Of a stretch of DNA of 64,000 bases, positions 45,854 to 54,096 are shown piece by piece. The notes beneath the pieces are model-generated. The model searched no databases. It was not told where the DNA came from and worked only from the letters and a program-made list of their open reading frames with translations. The stretch covers positions 186,001 through 250,000 of the forward strand of contig WQSX01000002.1 in assembly GCA_009787625.1 (NCBI GenBank). Reading direction: 5' to 3'. The stretch comes from Oscillospiraceae bacterium. Lineage in GTDB: Bacteria; Bacillota; Clostridia; Oscillospirales; Oscillospiraceae. Position numbers and translations under genes: made by a program. Numbering within the stretch: the stretch's first letter is position 1; each line of letters opens with the position of its first letter.

Positions 45854-46303
45854 TTGGAAAAAAAACGTCTTACTAAAATTTTAGCGAAAGCGGACAGGGC
45901 TGTTATTGCAGCCCTGTCTGCGAGAGTTATAAAGGCTCACCCGATTGTGGTTATTAAAGAGCCCGCAAAAACCCTTGCGATGATAAAAATGCGTGACCCC
46001 GTGAAGCAGGGCATGTTTTACATAGGTGAAGTAATTGTATGCGAAGCAATTGTTGAGCTTGATGGTGCAAAAGGCATGGCTGTGAACATGGGCGACGACA
46101 CGGACAAAACACTGAATATGGCAATAATCGATGCGGCAATAAACAAAGGAGTGTTTGACGATATGGACGAGCTTTTATCGCTTGAGAAAAATCAGGAAAA
46201 CGTCCTCCGCCGTGAAAACGCCATGCATTTGAAAACAATGGTCAATTTTAGCTCAATGGACGAGGAGGTGCCGCAAGATGACAGTTCTTTCAAAAAAACA
46301 TAG
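45854..46303 (+). CDS. phnG: C-P lyase core subunit PhnG
   Basis: 149 residues from a TTG with GAGG (about 45843-45846) upstream. With PhnH, PhnI and PhnJ it forms the carbon-phosphorus lyase core complex, which couples methylphosphonate-type substrates to ATP ribose. Recognised by the PhnG landmarks VVIKEPAKTLAMIKMRDPV and FYIGEVIVCEAIVELDGAKGMAVNMGDD. It overlaps phnH by 26 bp. Confidence 0.92.
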   Translation: MEKKRLTKILAKADRAVIAALSARVIKAHPIVVIKEPAKTLAMIKMRDPVKQGMFYIGEVIVCEAIVELDGAKGMAVNMGDDTDKTLNMAIIDAAINKGVFDDMDELLSLEKNQENVLRRENAMHLKTMVNFSSMDEEVPQDDSSFKKT

Positions 46304-46865
46304 CTTTGATATGGTTTTTGACTGCCAAGAGGTCTTTAGACTCATTTTAGAAGCAATGGCAAACCCGTCGCGGATTGTCGACCTTGGAAAATTTGTGGAA
46401 AAGCTATATGGAAACTATGCTGTGTGTTTGGCGGTAGCTTTCGCTCTTTTGGATAACGAAGTGAGTTTCCACGTATGCGGAGAACAGAGCCTGTCAAGCG
46501 AAATAATATCATACACCCTGGCGGCGGAGGCGAGTCTAGAATCGGCGGACTTTGTGTTTGTCTGTCAGTCTGATGAACTACAAAATGCTATGGAGACAGC
46601 AAAATGCGGCACGCTTATAAATCCGCATAAAAGTGCAATGCTTATTATCTCAGATAATGGTCAGCCGCTGATTCCGCTGACTCTCTACGGTCCCGGCATT
46701 GACGGACGCTCAGAGGTTCATGTGACGCAAACAATGAGAGACGCAATCGCTATTCGTGATGCTCAACATTACGAATACCCTCAAGGTATTGATTTGTTAT
46801 TCATATCAGGGGAAGGGAAACTGACTGCAATTCCCCGCCTGACTAAAATGGAGGTGGTAGTTTGA
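46278..46865 (+). CDS. phnH: C-P lyase core subunit PhnH
   Basis: 195 residues, PLP-transferase-like fold without catalytic lysine in the family, structural subunit of the core complex. Landmarks: FDCQEVFRLILEAMANPSRIVDL, SADFVFVCQSDEL, LIPLTLYGPGIDG, PQGIDLLFISGEGKLTAIPR. GAGGAGGTG precedes the ATG. The stop codon lies in a perfect palindrome TTTGAATAAATTCAAA (46861-46876). A 128-bp gap with two more hairpins separates it from phnI, unlike the tight spacing elsewhere in the operon. Confidence 0.92.
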   Translation: MTVLSKKHSFDMVFDCQEVFRLILEAMANPSRIVDLGKFVEKLYGNYAVCLAVAFALLDNEVSFHVCGEQSLSSEIISYTLAAEASLESADFVFVCQSDELQNAMETAKCGTLINPHKSAMLIISDNGQPLIPLTLYGPGIDGRSEVHVTQTMRDAIAIRDAQHYEYPQGIDLLFISGEGKLTAIPRLTKMEVVV

Positions 46866-46887
46866 ATAAATTCAAACTACTGGGAAT

Positions 46888-46928
46888 GTGCGATTTGCTC
46901 CCCCTGCGGGGAACCGCAAATGATGCAC
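46888..46928 (+). promoter_or_regulatory. Imperfect hairpin in the phnH-phnI gap
   Basis: GTGCGATTTGC (46888-46898) faces GCAAATGATGCAC (46916-46928) with a CCCC-TGC-GGGG stem inside. Its right arm shares GCAAATGATGCAC with GCAAGTGATGCAC upstream of the pepV leader element, so it may be an extension of that element. Confidence 0.5.
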
Positions 46929-46990
46929 GTTAATGACCATACCTTTGCATGGTCGTTTTGTGCTTAAAGTTTTTGAAAGGTATGGTCATT
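46925..46990 (+). promoter_or_regulatory. Two-state leader element before phnI (full copy)
   Basis: State 1: GACCAT (46935-46940) pairs with ATGGTC (46949-46954), extended by GCAC (46925-46928) with GTGC (46960-46963). State 2: AATGACCATACCTTT (46932-46946) pairs perfectly over 15 bp with AAAGGTATGGTCATT (46976-46990), burying the phnI Shine-Dalgarno four bases before the ATG. The states are exclusive. Relative to the pepV copy, GGTCATT/AATGACC replaces GGATTTT/AAAATCC on both arms, i.e. pairing is kept while sequence changes. Confidence 0.75.
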
Positions 46991-46993
46991 ATT

Positions 46994-48052
46994 ATGGCAT
47001 ATGTGGCAGTTTCCGGAGGAAAGGAAGCAATCGAAGAGAGCATACGGCTCTTGGAATTTTATAAAAGTGGAACAGACCTTGAAATTGAAGTGGAAGCAAT
47101 TGAGCATAAACTCTCATTATTGGTTGAGCGTGTAATGAGCGAAGCCGGGCTTTACGCAAAATCCTATGCAGCGCTTGCGCTCAGGCAGTGCGAGGGTTGC
47201 GTGGAGGAGGCAGTTTTTTTACTGCGCGCCTACCGCTCAACGCTTACTCGAAATTATTACACTAAAGTGGTTGACACCGCCAACATGCGGGTTACTCGGC
47301 GCATTTCCGCAGCGTTCAAGGACATTGAGGGCGGTCAAATCTTAGGGGCAAGCTACGATTATACCCATAGGCTGATACGCTTTGCCGAAGATGAAAGTGC
47401 AGTGAATCTGCGGCAACATATGCAGCGAGACTTGGACTCACAAACGCCGGAAGAAATAACTCCCTGCCCGCGCATATCCGATGTGCTGCGCCGCGAGGGG
47501 CTTATTGACGAGTGTGATACGGACGACAGCACACCACACGACGTAACCATGAATATGCTGGAATTCCCGGCAAAACGCAGTGCTCGCTTGCAGACCTTGG
47601 CACGTGCAGACACAGGCTTTATTTCAGGGCTTGCATATTCTGCGTTGCGGGGCTTCGGACAGGTTCACCCAACAGTGGGCGAGCTTCGAACAGGATACGT
47701 CGAACTCGCTGTACCATACACATTTGACGAGGACGAATCAATTTATATTGGCGAAATACTGCTCACCGAAGTGGAGTGCTTTAGTACTGCGGATGATTCC
47801 GATAAATTAAAACTTTCCGTGGGATATGGTGCGGTGTTTGGGCGAAACGAAACTAAAGCAATAGCAATGGCAGTATTAGACAACGAACTTAATCGGGAAG
47901 GTCCCTATCCCCCACAGGACGAAGAATTTGTGCTAACCCACAGCGACAACCTGGAGATGAGCGGCTTCATATCGCACCTGAAAATGCCGCATTATGTTAC
48001 ATTCCAATCAGTGCTGGATGTGGTTCGAAAAACACGGAAGGAAGCAACATGA
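46994..48052 (+). CDS. phnI: C-P lyase core subunit PhnI
   Basis: 352 residues from ATG 46994 (MAYVAVSGGKEAIEES, the canonical PhnI start); in-frame ATGs at 46949 and 46982 lie in the leader hairpin. In the core complex PhnI displaces adenine from ATP and attaches the phosphonate to C1 of ribose 5-triphosphate. Landmarks: VMSEAGLYAKSYAALALRQCEGCVEEAVFLLRAYRST, RRISAAFKDIEGGQILGASYDYTHRL, ARADTGFISGLAYSALRGFG. It overlaps phnJ by four bases. Confidence 0.95.
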   Translation: MAYVAVSGGKEAIEESIRLLEFYKSGTDLEIEVEAIEHKLSLLVERVMSEAGLYAKSYAALALRQCEGCVEEAVFLLRAYRSTLTRNYYTKVVDTANMRVTRRISAAFKDIEGGQILGASYDYTHRLIRFAEDESAVNLRQHMQRDLDSQTPEEITPCPRISDVLRREGLIDECDTDDSTPHDVTMNMLEFPAKRSARLQTLARADTGFISGLAYSALRGFGQVHPTVGELRTGYVELAVPYTFDEDESIYIGEILLTEVECFSTADDSDKLKLSVGYGAVFGRNETKAIAMAVLDNELNREGPYPPQDEEFVLTHSDNLEMSGFISHLKMPHYVTFQSVLDVVRKTRKEAT

Positions 48053-48882
48053 ACGAAAATTACAATTTTGCCTTCCTTGACGAAGGCTCTAAACGAGAAA
48101 TCCGCCGTGCCACATTAAAGGCTGTCGCAATTCCGGGCTATCAGGTGCCGTTCGGCTCTCGTGAGTTGCCAATAGGCAGAGGCTGGGGAACCGGCGGCAT
48201 TCAATTGACGCTTTCCCTCTTAGGTCCAAAAGACGTTTTGAAAGTCATTGATCAGGGTAGCGATGAAAGCGTAAACGCAGTAAACATAAAGTCATTCGTG
48301 GGACTCTGTGCAGACATAGAGACCACAACGGACACACGTGAGGCTACGTTGATACAAACTCGGCACAGAATCCCGGAGATTCCTCTGACAAATAAGCAAA
48401 TACTCGTGCTGCAGGTGCCAATCCCCGAGCCACTCAGGATAGTGGAGGCGAGAGAGGAAGTCACAAAAAAAATGCACGCAGAACAGGACTACGCACCTGT
48501 GTGGTTAAATCTCTACGAAAGCCTGATAAAATATCAAAAAGTGACATTGGGGAGCGAATATCCATGCATGGTAGAAGGCAGGTACATGATGAATCCAAGC
48601 CCGATACCACGCTTCGATAACCCGAAGCTGCATAACGCCGAGTGCCTATATTTGTTTGGTGCGGGACGTGAAAAAAAGATATATGCGATCCCACCGTATA
48701 CCGATGTTGTGTCCTTGGCATTTGAAGATGTACCCTTTGAACCTGAAAATTTTGAGGGGAAATCCTGCCGCCTGTGCCAAAGCACCGGCACATATCTAGA
48801 TGAAATGATGGCCTCACAAACCGGGGAGAAACTCTATCAATGCTCCGATACATCGTACTGCAAGGAGGTGCAAAATGGCTGA
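48049..48882 (+). CDS. phnJ: C-P lyase PhnJ (radical SAM, bond-cleaving subunit)
   Basis: Radical-SAM enzyme that breaks the C-P bond of ribose 1-phosphonate 5-phosphate. 277 residues. The C-terminal cysteine set is complete: CRLC (Cys240, Cys243), QCSDTSYC (Cys265, Cys271), matching the spacing of the E. coli enzyme's 4Fe-4S ligands and radical cysteine. N-terminal landmarks FAFLDEGSKREIRRATLKAVAIPGYQVPF and PIGRGWGTGGIQLTLSLL. It overlaps both phnI and phnK by a few bases. Confidence 0.96.
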   Translation: MNENYNFAFLDEGSKREIRRATLKAVAIPGYQVPFGSRELPIGRGWGTGGIQLTLSLLGPKDVLKVIDQGSDESVNAVNIKSFVGLCADIETTTDTREATLIQTRHRIPEIPLTNKQILVLQVPIPEPLRIVEAREEVTKKMHAEQDYAPVWLNLYESLIKYQKVTLGSEYPCMVEGRYMMNPSPIPRFDNPKLHNAECLYLFGAGREKKIYAIPPYTDVVSLAFEDVPFEPENFEGKSCRLCQSTGTYLDEMMASQTGEKLYQCSDTSYCKEVQNG

Positions 48883-49702
48883 AAGCTCTGTGCTGAACGT
48901 GAAAAACCTAACAGTGCGCTATGGGAACGGCTGTCCGCTCTGTGAGCATTCCATGGAAAAAAACCGCTGCACAGTTTGCAAGAGTATCTGGGCGCTGAAT
49001 GATATTTCATTGGAGTTGTATCCGGGTGAGGTGCTCGGAATTGTGGGCGAAAGCGGCTCGGGAAAAACCACGCTTATGCGCTCGCTCTATTTCGATTTTG
49101 TACCAACTGTGGGTACAGCAACTCTTCGCGATTACTGTAGTGGCGAAGAAAACATTTGGGACGCAAGCCCTGCCAAACAGAGAATGATAAAAAATAATCT
49201 GATGGGCATGGTTTACCAAAATCCGGTTATGGGACTCAGAATGAGTCATTCCGCCGCCTCAAACATTGCGGAAAAATTAATTTCAGCGGGCAATCGCAAT
49301 GCCGGCGAAATGACTGCTCGTGCCTCGGAACTGCTTGAGTCTGTGGAAATCCTAACCTCACGCATGAAAGAAGCACCAAAGCATTTTTCCGGCGGAATGC
49401 AACAACGCGTGCAAATTGCAAAAGCATTATCGATGTATCCGGCACTTCTTCTGCTCGACGAAGTTACAACAGGCCTTGACTTATCAGTGCAGGCAAAGGT
49501 CTTGGACTTAATCCGCAATATTAAAGCACGTTTCGGCATATCTATTTTGCTGGTATCGCACGATTTGGCGGTTATACGTATGCTTGCGGACAGAACAATT
49601 GTTATGCTCGACGGCAAAATAGTGGAAAGTGGTCTGAGCGACCAAATTTTAGAAGACCCACAGCACCCATATACACAACAACTTGTACATTCACTTATTT
49701 AG
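48875..49702 (+). CDS. phnK: C-P lyase system ATP-binding protein PhnK
   Basis: ABC-type ATPase that docks on the PhnGHIJ core. 275 residues: Walker A GESGSGKTT, Q-loop VYQNPVMGLRMSHSAASNIAEKL, signature FSGGMQQRVQIAK, Walker B ALLLLDEVTTGLDL, H-loop LLVSHDLAV. Near the N-terminus a Cys-rich insert (GCPLCEH, then RCTVCKS, residues about 17-37) could bind zinc; this insert occurs in a subset of PhnK proteins and is absent from the E. coli one. No membrane permease partner is expected. Confidence 0.95.
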   Translation: MAESSVLNVKNLTVRYGNGCPLCEHSMEKNRCTVCKSIWALNDISLELYPGEVLGIVGESGSGKTTLMRSLYFDFVPTVGTATLRDYCSGEENIWDASPAKQRMIKNNLMGMVYQNPVMGLRMSHSAASNIAEKLISAGNRNAGEMTARASELLESVEILTSRMKEAPKHFSGGMQQRVQIAKALSMYPALLLLDEVTTGLDLSVQAKVLDLIRNIKARFGISILLVSHDLAVIRMLADRTIVMLDGKIVESGLSDQILEDPQHPYTQQLVHSLI

Positions 49703-49719
49703 GAAGGAATGATTTTTAA

Positions 49720-50886
49720 ATGACTGCTATAAAAAACGGGAAAATAGTAACACCGAATGAAGTGATAGAAAACAGTATATTACTCATTGAAAATGATAGA
49801 ATTCAAGGCATTTCAGATAATACGGGCAACGCCGAAACCATAATTGATGCGGGTGGCAGCTACGTACTGCCGGGCTTGATTGATGTCCATTCGGACAGAT
49901 TGGAGCAATTTATTCAGCCGCGCCCGTCGTCGCAGATGGATTTTTCGTTCGCTCTGAAAATGTGCGAACGGGAAATGATAAGCGCAGGAATCACAACAAT
50001 TTTCCACAGTATTGCGCTGTATAACGATGATTATTTCAACGTATCTCCTCTGCGAACAAAGGAGAATACAGAAAAAATCGCAGATCTAATAGAGGAAAGC
50101 CGCTCATGCGCGCGACTTATACGAAATAGAGTACATCTCCGTATTGAAATAGACAATTTAGAAGCCTTTGATATTGCAAAAAACGTGATTTCGCAATCCA
50201 AGGTGCATTTGATATCTTTCATGGATCACACACCGGGGCAGGGGCAATACAGCGACCTCAACGTATATTACAAAAACGTTTTGGAAATGGGCGCATTTAA
50301 AATGGAAAACATGACCGCTCAGAGCTTGGCAGAGCACCATGAAAATAAGTCAATGCTATCACTTGAACAGCTTAAAGAGCTTGCCTCTTTCGCTCGTGAA
50401 AAGAAAATAGCGACTGCCTCTCACGACGACACGGTTGAAAACTTTGACGTAAACCGAGAGATAGGTGTGAGCATAAGTGAGTTTCCGATAACAATGGAAG
50501 CTGCAAAAAAAGCCAAGGAATACGGATTTTCAACAGTGGTGGGCGCGCCCAACATACTGCGGGGCAACTCACATTGTGGCAACCTTTCAGGGGCACACGC
50601 TATTTTAGAAGATGCTGCGGACATCATTTGTTCCGACTATTATCCTGCGGCAATGCTGAGCAGCATATTTCGAATGCATACGAAACAAGGCGTACCACTG
50701 GAGCAAATGGTCAATCGTGCGACCTTAAATCCCGCGAAAGCTCTGGGTATTCAGGACGACTACGGCAGCATAGAGCAAGGGAAAAAAGCCGACATTATTT
50801 TTGTGAACACACGGGAAAATGCGCCTGAAATCACTGATGTTTTTGTAAATGGAAATCGTGCACTTAGTATGCAATATTGGAGTTAG
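49720..50886 (+). CDS. phnM: Triphosphate diphosphohydrolase PhnM
   Basis: Amidohydrolase-fold enzyme that removes pyrophosphate from ribose 1-phosphonate 5-triphosphate before C-P cleavage. 388 residues: metal motif LPGLIDVHSDRLEQFIQPRP (family HxD-like site), SFMDHTPGQGQY, TASHDDT, GAPNILRGNSHCGNLSG, ICSDYYPAAML, all typical of PhnM. AGGAAGGAATG precedes the ATG at 49720. It lies 17 bp after phnK. Confidence 0.95.
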   Translation: MTAIKNGKIVTPNEVIENSILLIENDRIQGISDNTGNAETIIDAGGSYVLPGLIDVHSDRLEQFIQPRPSSQMDFSFALKMCEREMISAGITTIFHSIALYNDDYFNVSPLRTKENTEKIADLIEESRSCARLIRNRVHLRIEIDNLEAFDIAKNVISQSKVHLISFMDHTPGQGQYSDLNVYYKNVLEMGAFKMENMTAQSLAEHHENKSMLSLEQLKELASFAREKKIATASHDDTVENFDVNREIGVSISEFPITMEAAKKAKEYGFSTVVGAPNILRGNSHCGNLSGAHAILEDAADIICSDYYPAAMLSSIFRMHTKQGVPLEQMVNRATLNPAKALGIQDDYGSIEQGKKADIIFVNTRENAPEITDVFVNGNRALSMQYWS

Positions 50887-50899
50887 GAATGGTCATAAA

Positions 50900-51571
50900 A
50901 TGGAAACCACAATTTTGGAGATAAAAAACCTCACAAAGAAATTTGTAATCCACAACCCCGGATTAGAAATTGAATCATGCAAAAATGTAAATCTCAGCCT
51001 TGAACAAGGGAGTTTTTTAGGCATTGTTGGACGTTCGGGCGCGGGGAAATCCACCATCTTAAAGTGCATCAACCGTAGCTACGTTCCCGGAGAGGGGGAA
51101 ATTCTATATCAGAGTCGTGCCTTTGGGAGAATAAGCTTGGTCACGGCGACCGAGCGGGAGATCCTTTTTCTGAGGAGGCACGAAATAGGCTATGTTTCGC
51201 AGTTCTTGAATATCATGCCACGCACCACATCAAAGGAGCATGTTATGAACGCTCTCACAGATTCGGGCGACGACCCCGAAACTGCGGCAAAGGAAATGCT
51301 TGCGTATTTTTGCTTACCTGAAAGCCTTTGGAACATTTATCCCTCAACTCTTTCAGGAGGTGAGCGGCTCCGTTTGAACTTAGCCCACGCCATGGTTAAA
51401 AAACCACGGCTTCTGATGTTGGACGAACCCACAGCTTCCCTTGACGATGCAACAAAAATTCTTGTGCGTGACATGCTGGTAAAGCTAAAAGCCACCGGAA
51501 CAAGTATGATAGGGATATTCCACGATATCGCTTTTATGGAGGGCGTGTGTGATGCAGTATATGAAGTGTGA
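50900..51571 (+). CDS. phnL: C-P lyase system ATP-binding protein PhnL
   Basis: ABC-type ATPase of the C-P lyase accessory set, 223 residues. Walker A GRSGAGKST, signature TLSGGERLRLNLAHAM, Walker B LLMLDEPTASLDD, H-loop IGIFHDIAF. Start ATG 50900 follows TTAGGAATGGTCATAAA; the ATG inside that motif (50889) is out of frame and would encode only an 11-codon peptide overlapping the start. It overlaps the PHP gene by 20 bases. Confidence 0.93.
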   Translation: METTILEIKNLTKKFVIHNPGLEIESCKNVNLSLEQGSFLGIVGRSGAGKSTILKCINRSYVPGEGEILYQSRAFGRISLVTATEREILFLRRHEIGYVSQFLNIMPRTTSKEHVMNALTDSGDDPETAAKEMLAYFCLPESLWNIYPSTLSGGERLRLNLAHAMVKKPRLLMLDEPTASLDDATKILVRDMLVKLKATGTSMIGIFHDIAFMEGVCDAVYEV

Positions 51572-52367
51572 TTTCCATATACATTCTTCCGTATCTGATG
51601 GAAGCGACACAATTTTGCAGCTCATAGAAAAAGCGAAAGCGAGAGGCCTTTACGCTATCGCAATCACGGAGCATGACACACTTTCCCATGTGGGACAAAT
51701 ACCCGTAAGCACCGAGCTGAATGTTGTGGCGGGCATAGAAATATCTGCCGTACACAAGCAAAGCGGCACTAAAGCACATATACTTGGCTACAACATAGTT
51801 AAGCCGGAAATAATTACTGAGTTGGTAGAACCCATATTAGAAGCACGAAACAAGCTATCCGAGAAACAGGCAGGGATCATAGCGAAGCTGGGATATAAAA
51901 TCGATATGAGCCTCCTGCCACGTGCAGATGGCAAATACCTGTACAAACAGCACATTATGTCATGGTTATGTGAAACAGGGCAAGTTTCTGAGATGTTCGG
52001 TGGATTCTATAAAAAAATATTCAAAGGTGGCGGCTTGTGCGACTTTGAAATTGAATACCCAAGCGTATTCTACGCAGTACGTACCATCAAGGAGGCAGGA
52101 GGGGTTGCCGTTCTCGCCCACCCGGGTCAGCAGGCAAATTTTTGGCTGATCCCAGAACTTATTGATGCAGGTTTGGATGGTCTGGAACTGGGCCACCCTT
52201 CCAACACTGAAAACGACAAGGAAAAAATTCATGCCTATGCCAATGAGCACAATTTGTTCCTGACGGGTGGGAGCGACTACCATGGAAGATTTAGCAACCA
52301 CCCCTATAAAATTGGAGATATTTTATCTGAAGAAAGCGGAGTAAAAGTAATTTTAGGGATTTCATGA
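51552..52367 (+). CDS. PHP-family phosphoesterase, probable PhnPP (cyclic phosphate hydrolase)
   Basis: 271 residues from ATG 51552 (GGAGGG eight bases upstream). PHP metal motifs: CDFHIHSSVSDGS (HxH), ITEHDTLSH, AGIEISAV, VLAHPG, GGSDYHG. PHP enzymes linked to phn operons (PhnPP of Eggerthella lenta) open 5-phosphoribosyl 1,2-cyclic phosphate and then remove the second phosphoester, giving ribose 5-phosphate. Its position as last gene of the C-P lyase operon and the absence of phnP and phnN here fit that role. Substrate is inferred from context and family only. Confidence 0.82.
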   Translation: MQYMKCDFHIHSSVSDGSDTILQLIEKAKARGLYAIAITEHDTLSHVGQIPVSTELNVVAGIEISAVHKQSGTKAHILGYNIVKPEIITELVEPILEARNKLSEKQAGIIAKLGYKIDMSLLPRADGKYLYKQHIMSWLCETGQVSEMFGGFYKKIFKGGGLCDFEIEYPSVFYAVRTIKEAGGVAVLAHPGQQANFWLIPELIDAGLDGLELGHPSNTENDKEKIHAYANEHNLFLTGGSDYHGRFSNHPYKIGDILSEESGVKVILGIS

Positions 52368-52388
52368 GAAATCCCTAAAATTGCTTTT
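52349..52388 (+). terminator. Terminator of the phn operon overlapping its last stop codon
   Basis: AATTTTAGGGATTTC (52349-52363) pairs perfectly with GAAATCCCTAAAATT (52368-52382), followed by GCTTTTAT. The loop ATGA contains the TGA stop of the PHP gene, so the last codons form the 5' arm. Confidence 0.85.
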
Positions 52389-52417
52389 ATATAAACTGTG
52401 CAAAACAGCAGCAGGAT

Positions 52418-53287
52418 TTATTTTAGTCCTGCTTTAATTTTGGTTGCCATTAACTCCACCAAAATTACTGCAACAACCACTATTATGGTAATAAATCCAA
52501 GTTCACGTAAATCAAAATACAGCGAGCCTGCCATAAACAAGTCAAAGCCTATACCACCAATGCCGGCAGCTGCACCGACCGCTATGGCACTTACAAAGTT
52601 TACTTCAAAGCGCACAAAAGTCCAGGCCAGTAAATATCTGATCGTCGATGGAAGAACAGCTCCAAAAACTATCGCCCAAAACCCTGCACCACAAGCACGA
52701 AGAGCCTCGATTGAACCTTTGTCCATTTCCTCTATTGACTCAGCATAAACTTTAACTAAAAACGATGCGCTACTGAGTGTAAGTGCTGTTACGGCGGCGG
52801 TTCCGCCAAGCCCTGCGGCTATCACAAAAACCAGCACCCACAATATTTGAGGAATGGCACGTATCGCAGCAATTATGCCTTTCATAATACTTGCGACTGT
52901 TGGATTTGTGATGTTTTTTGCACAGAAAACCGCAATAAAAAATGCGAGAATAGCACTCAAAACAGTGGCGAGTACACCTATTGAAAACGTCACGAACAAC
53001 TGATACATAGCCGCACCAAAAGTAAGCTGAGATAATGCGGCTTCCCCAAACATTACCCGCATATTTGCAATTGTGCGCGATACCTCACGCATGAAATCAA
53101 TATTGCCATAATCAAATGTAAGCATTCCGAAAAGCGTAAGCGCGGCAAGCATAAAAAGAGTTAAACGCACAACTTTTGCGCTCTTGCACTTTGCGGCTGT
53201 TTTTATCTTTCCGCTGCGACCTTTTTTTATATGCACCTTGAAATTGCCGGGTACAGCCATATTTCTGATGAGTAAGGAATTATTCAT
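52418..53287 (-). CDS. phnE: Phosphonate ABC transporter permease PhnE (second copy)
   Basis: 289 residues; a basic cytoplasmic N-terminus of about 40 residues and six predicted spans, with the permease loop SIEEMDKGSIEALRACGAGFWAIVFGAVLPSTI. Partner of the PhnE at 53284, overlapping it by four bases, as in many two-permease PhnCDEE systems. A stem GCAGGA/TCCTGC spans its stop codon (52411-52432) and may terminate the operon. Converges on the phn lyase operon. Confidence 0.92.
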   Translation of the reverse strand: MNNSLLIRNMAVPGNFKVHIKKGRSGKIKTAAKCKSAKVVRLTLFMLAALTLFGMLTFDYGNIDFMREVSRTIANMRVMFGEAALSQLTFGAAMYQLFVTFSIGVLATVLSAILAFFIAVFCAKNITNPTVASIMKGIIAAIRAIPQILWVLVFVIAAGLGGTAAVTALTLSSASFLVKVYAESIEEMDKGSIEALRACGAGFWAIVFGAVLPSTIRYLLAWTFVRFEVNFVSAIAVGAAAGIGGIGFDLFMAGSLYFDLRELGFITIIVVVAVILVELMATKIKAGLK

Positions 53288-54096
53288 TTTAATATTACCT
53301 TTCTGATTTGGTTTGCCGTGGTTTCTATAATAACTACAAGTACCGCCGTCGAAGCTATCACAAGCATCGCTGCGTTGAAGTTCATGCGGCTGTAAAACAT
53401 ATGGAATAGCGCTCCTATTCCGGTGCCGGTGAGCAGACCTATGAGCGTTGCGGCGCGGATATTGGTTTCAATCATGTATAACACCCAAGTAATGATTAAG
53501 GTGATGGACGAAGGCCAAATGCCCTGAAATACAAGCTGAAGCGTAGTAGAACCTGTGGCTTCCAGTGCCTCCACGCAATCAGCACTCACCTCATCAATTG
53601 CCTCAATAAATGCACGGGTAAGCATACCGTATGTGGTGAAAAACAGCGCGAAAAATCCCGTCATTATATTTTGCCCGAACGAAAACAGTAAAAGAATTGC
53701 CCAAACAACCTCAGGAATACTGCGAAAAATAGCGGCAATCATGCGCACACTTTTTGCGAGTAAAAAATTGAATTTGAGGGTTTTTGTGCCAAGTAAACTT
53801 GAAAAAAACGCAGCGATTGCGGCAAATATGGTTACAGCTACCGATAAAAGTGCAGTTTCAATCAGCCGATCAATAATATTTGGAAATTGCTCCATAGAGC
53901 TTTCGTTGGGAATTATATTGTTTCCAAGCCACGCAAAAGCCGCAGGTATAGACAAAACTGCACCGCCAAAATCAAAATTTACAGCACCGGCGGTAACTAA
54001 GTAAAGCACAAGACAAACTGTGAAAACAACGGCGACATTTCTCTTTCGCTTAAAGAACACTGAGGTTTGCTTTTTTGCAACAGTTTCAGCCGACAT
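53284..54096 (-). CDS. phnE: Phosphonate ABC transporter permease PhnE (first copy)
   Basis: 270 residues, about six spans, with permease loop AIDEVSADCVEALEATGSTTLQLVFQGIWPSSI. It overlaps phnC by 11 bases and the second permease gene by four. With PhnC, the second PhnE and PhnD (encoded 8 kb away on the opposite strand) it imports phosphonates. Confidence 0.92.
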   Translation of the reverse strand: MSAETVAKKQTSVFFKRKRNVAVVFTVCLVLYLVTAGAVNFDFGGAVLSIPAAFAWLGNNIIPNESSMEQFPNIIDRLIETALLSVAVTIFAAIAAFFSSLLGTKTLKFNFLLAKSVRMIAAIFRSIPEVVWAILLLFSFGQNIMTGFFALFFTTYGMLTRAFIEAIDEVSADCVEALEATGSTTLQLVFQGIWPSSITLIITWVLYMIETNIRAATLIGLLTGTGIGALFHMFYSRMNFNAAMLVIASTAVLVVIIETTANQIRKVILK

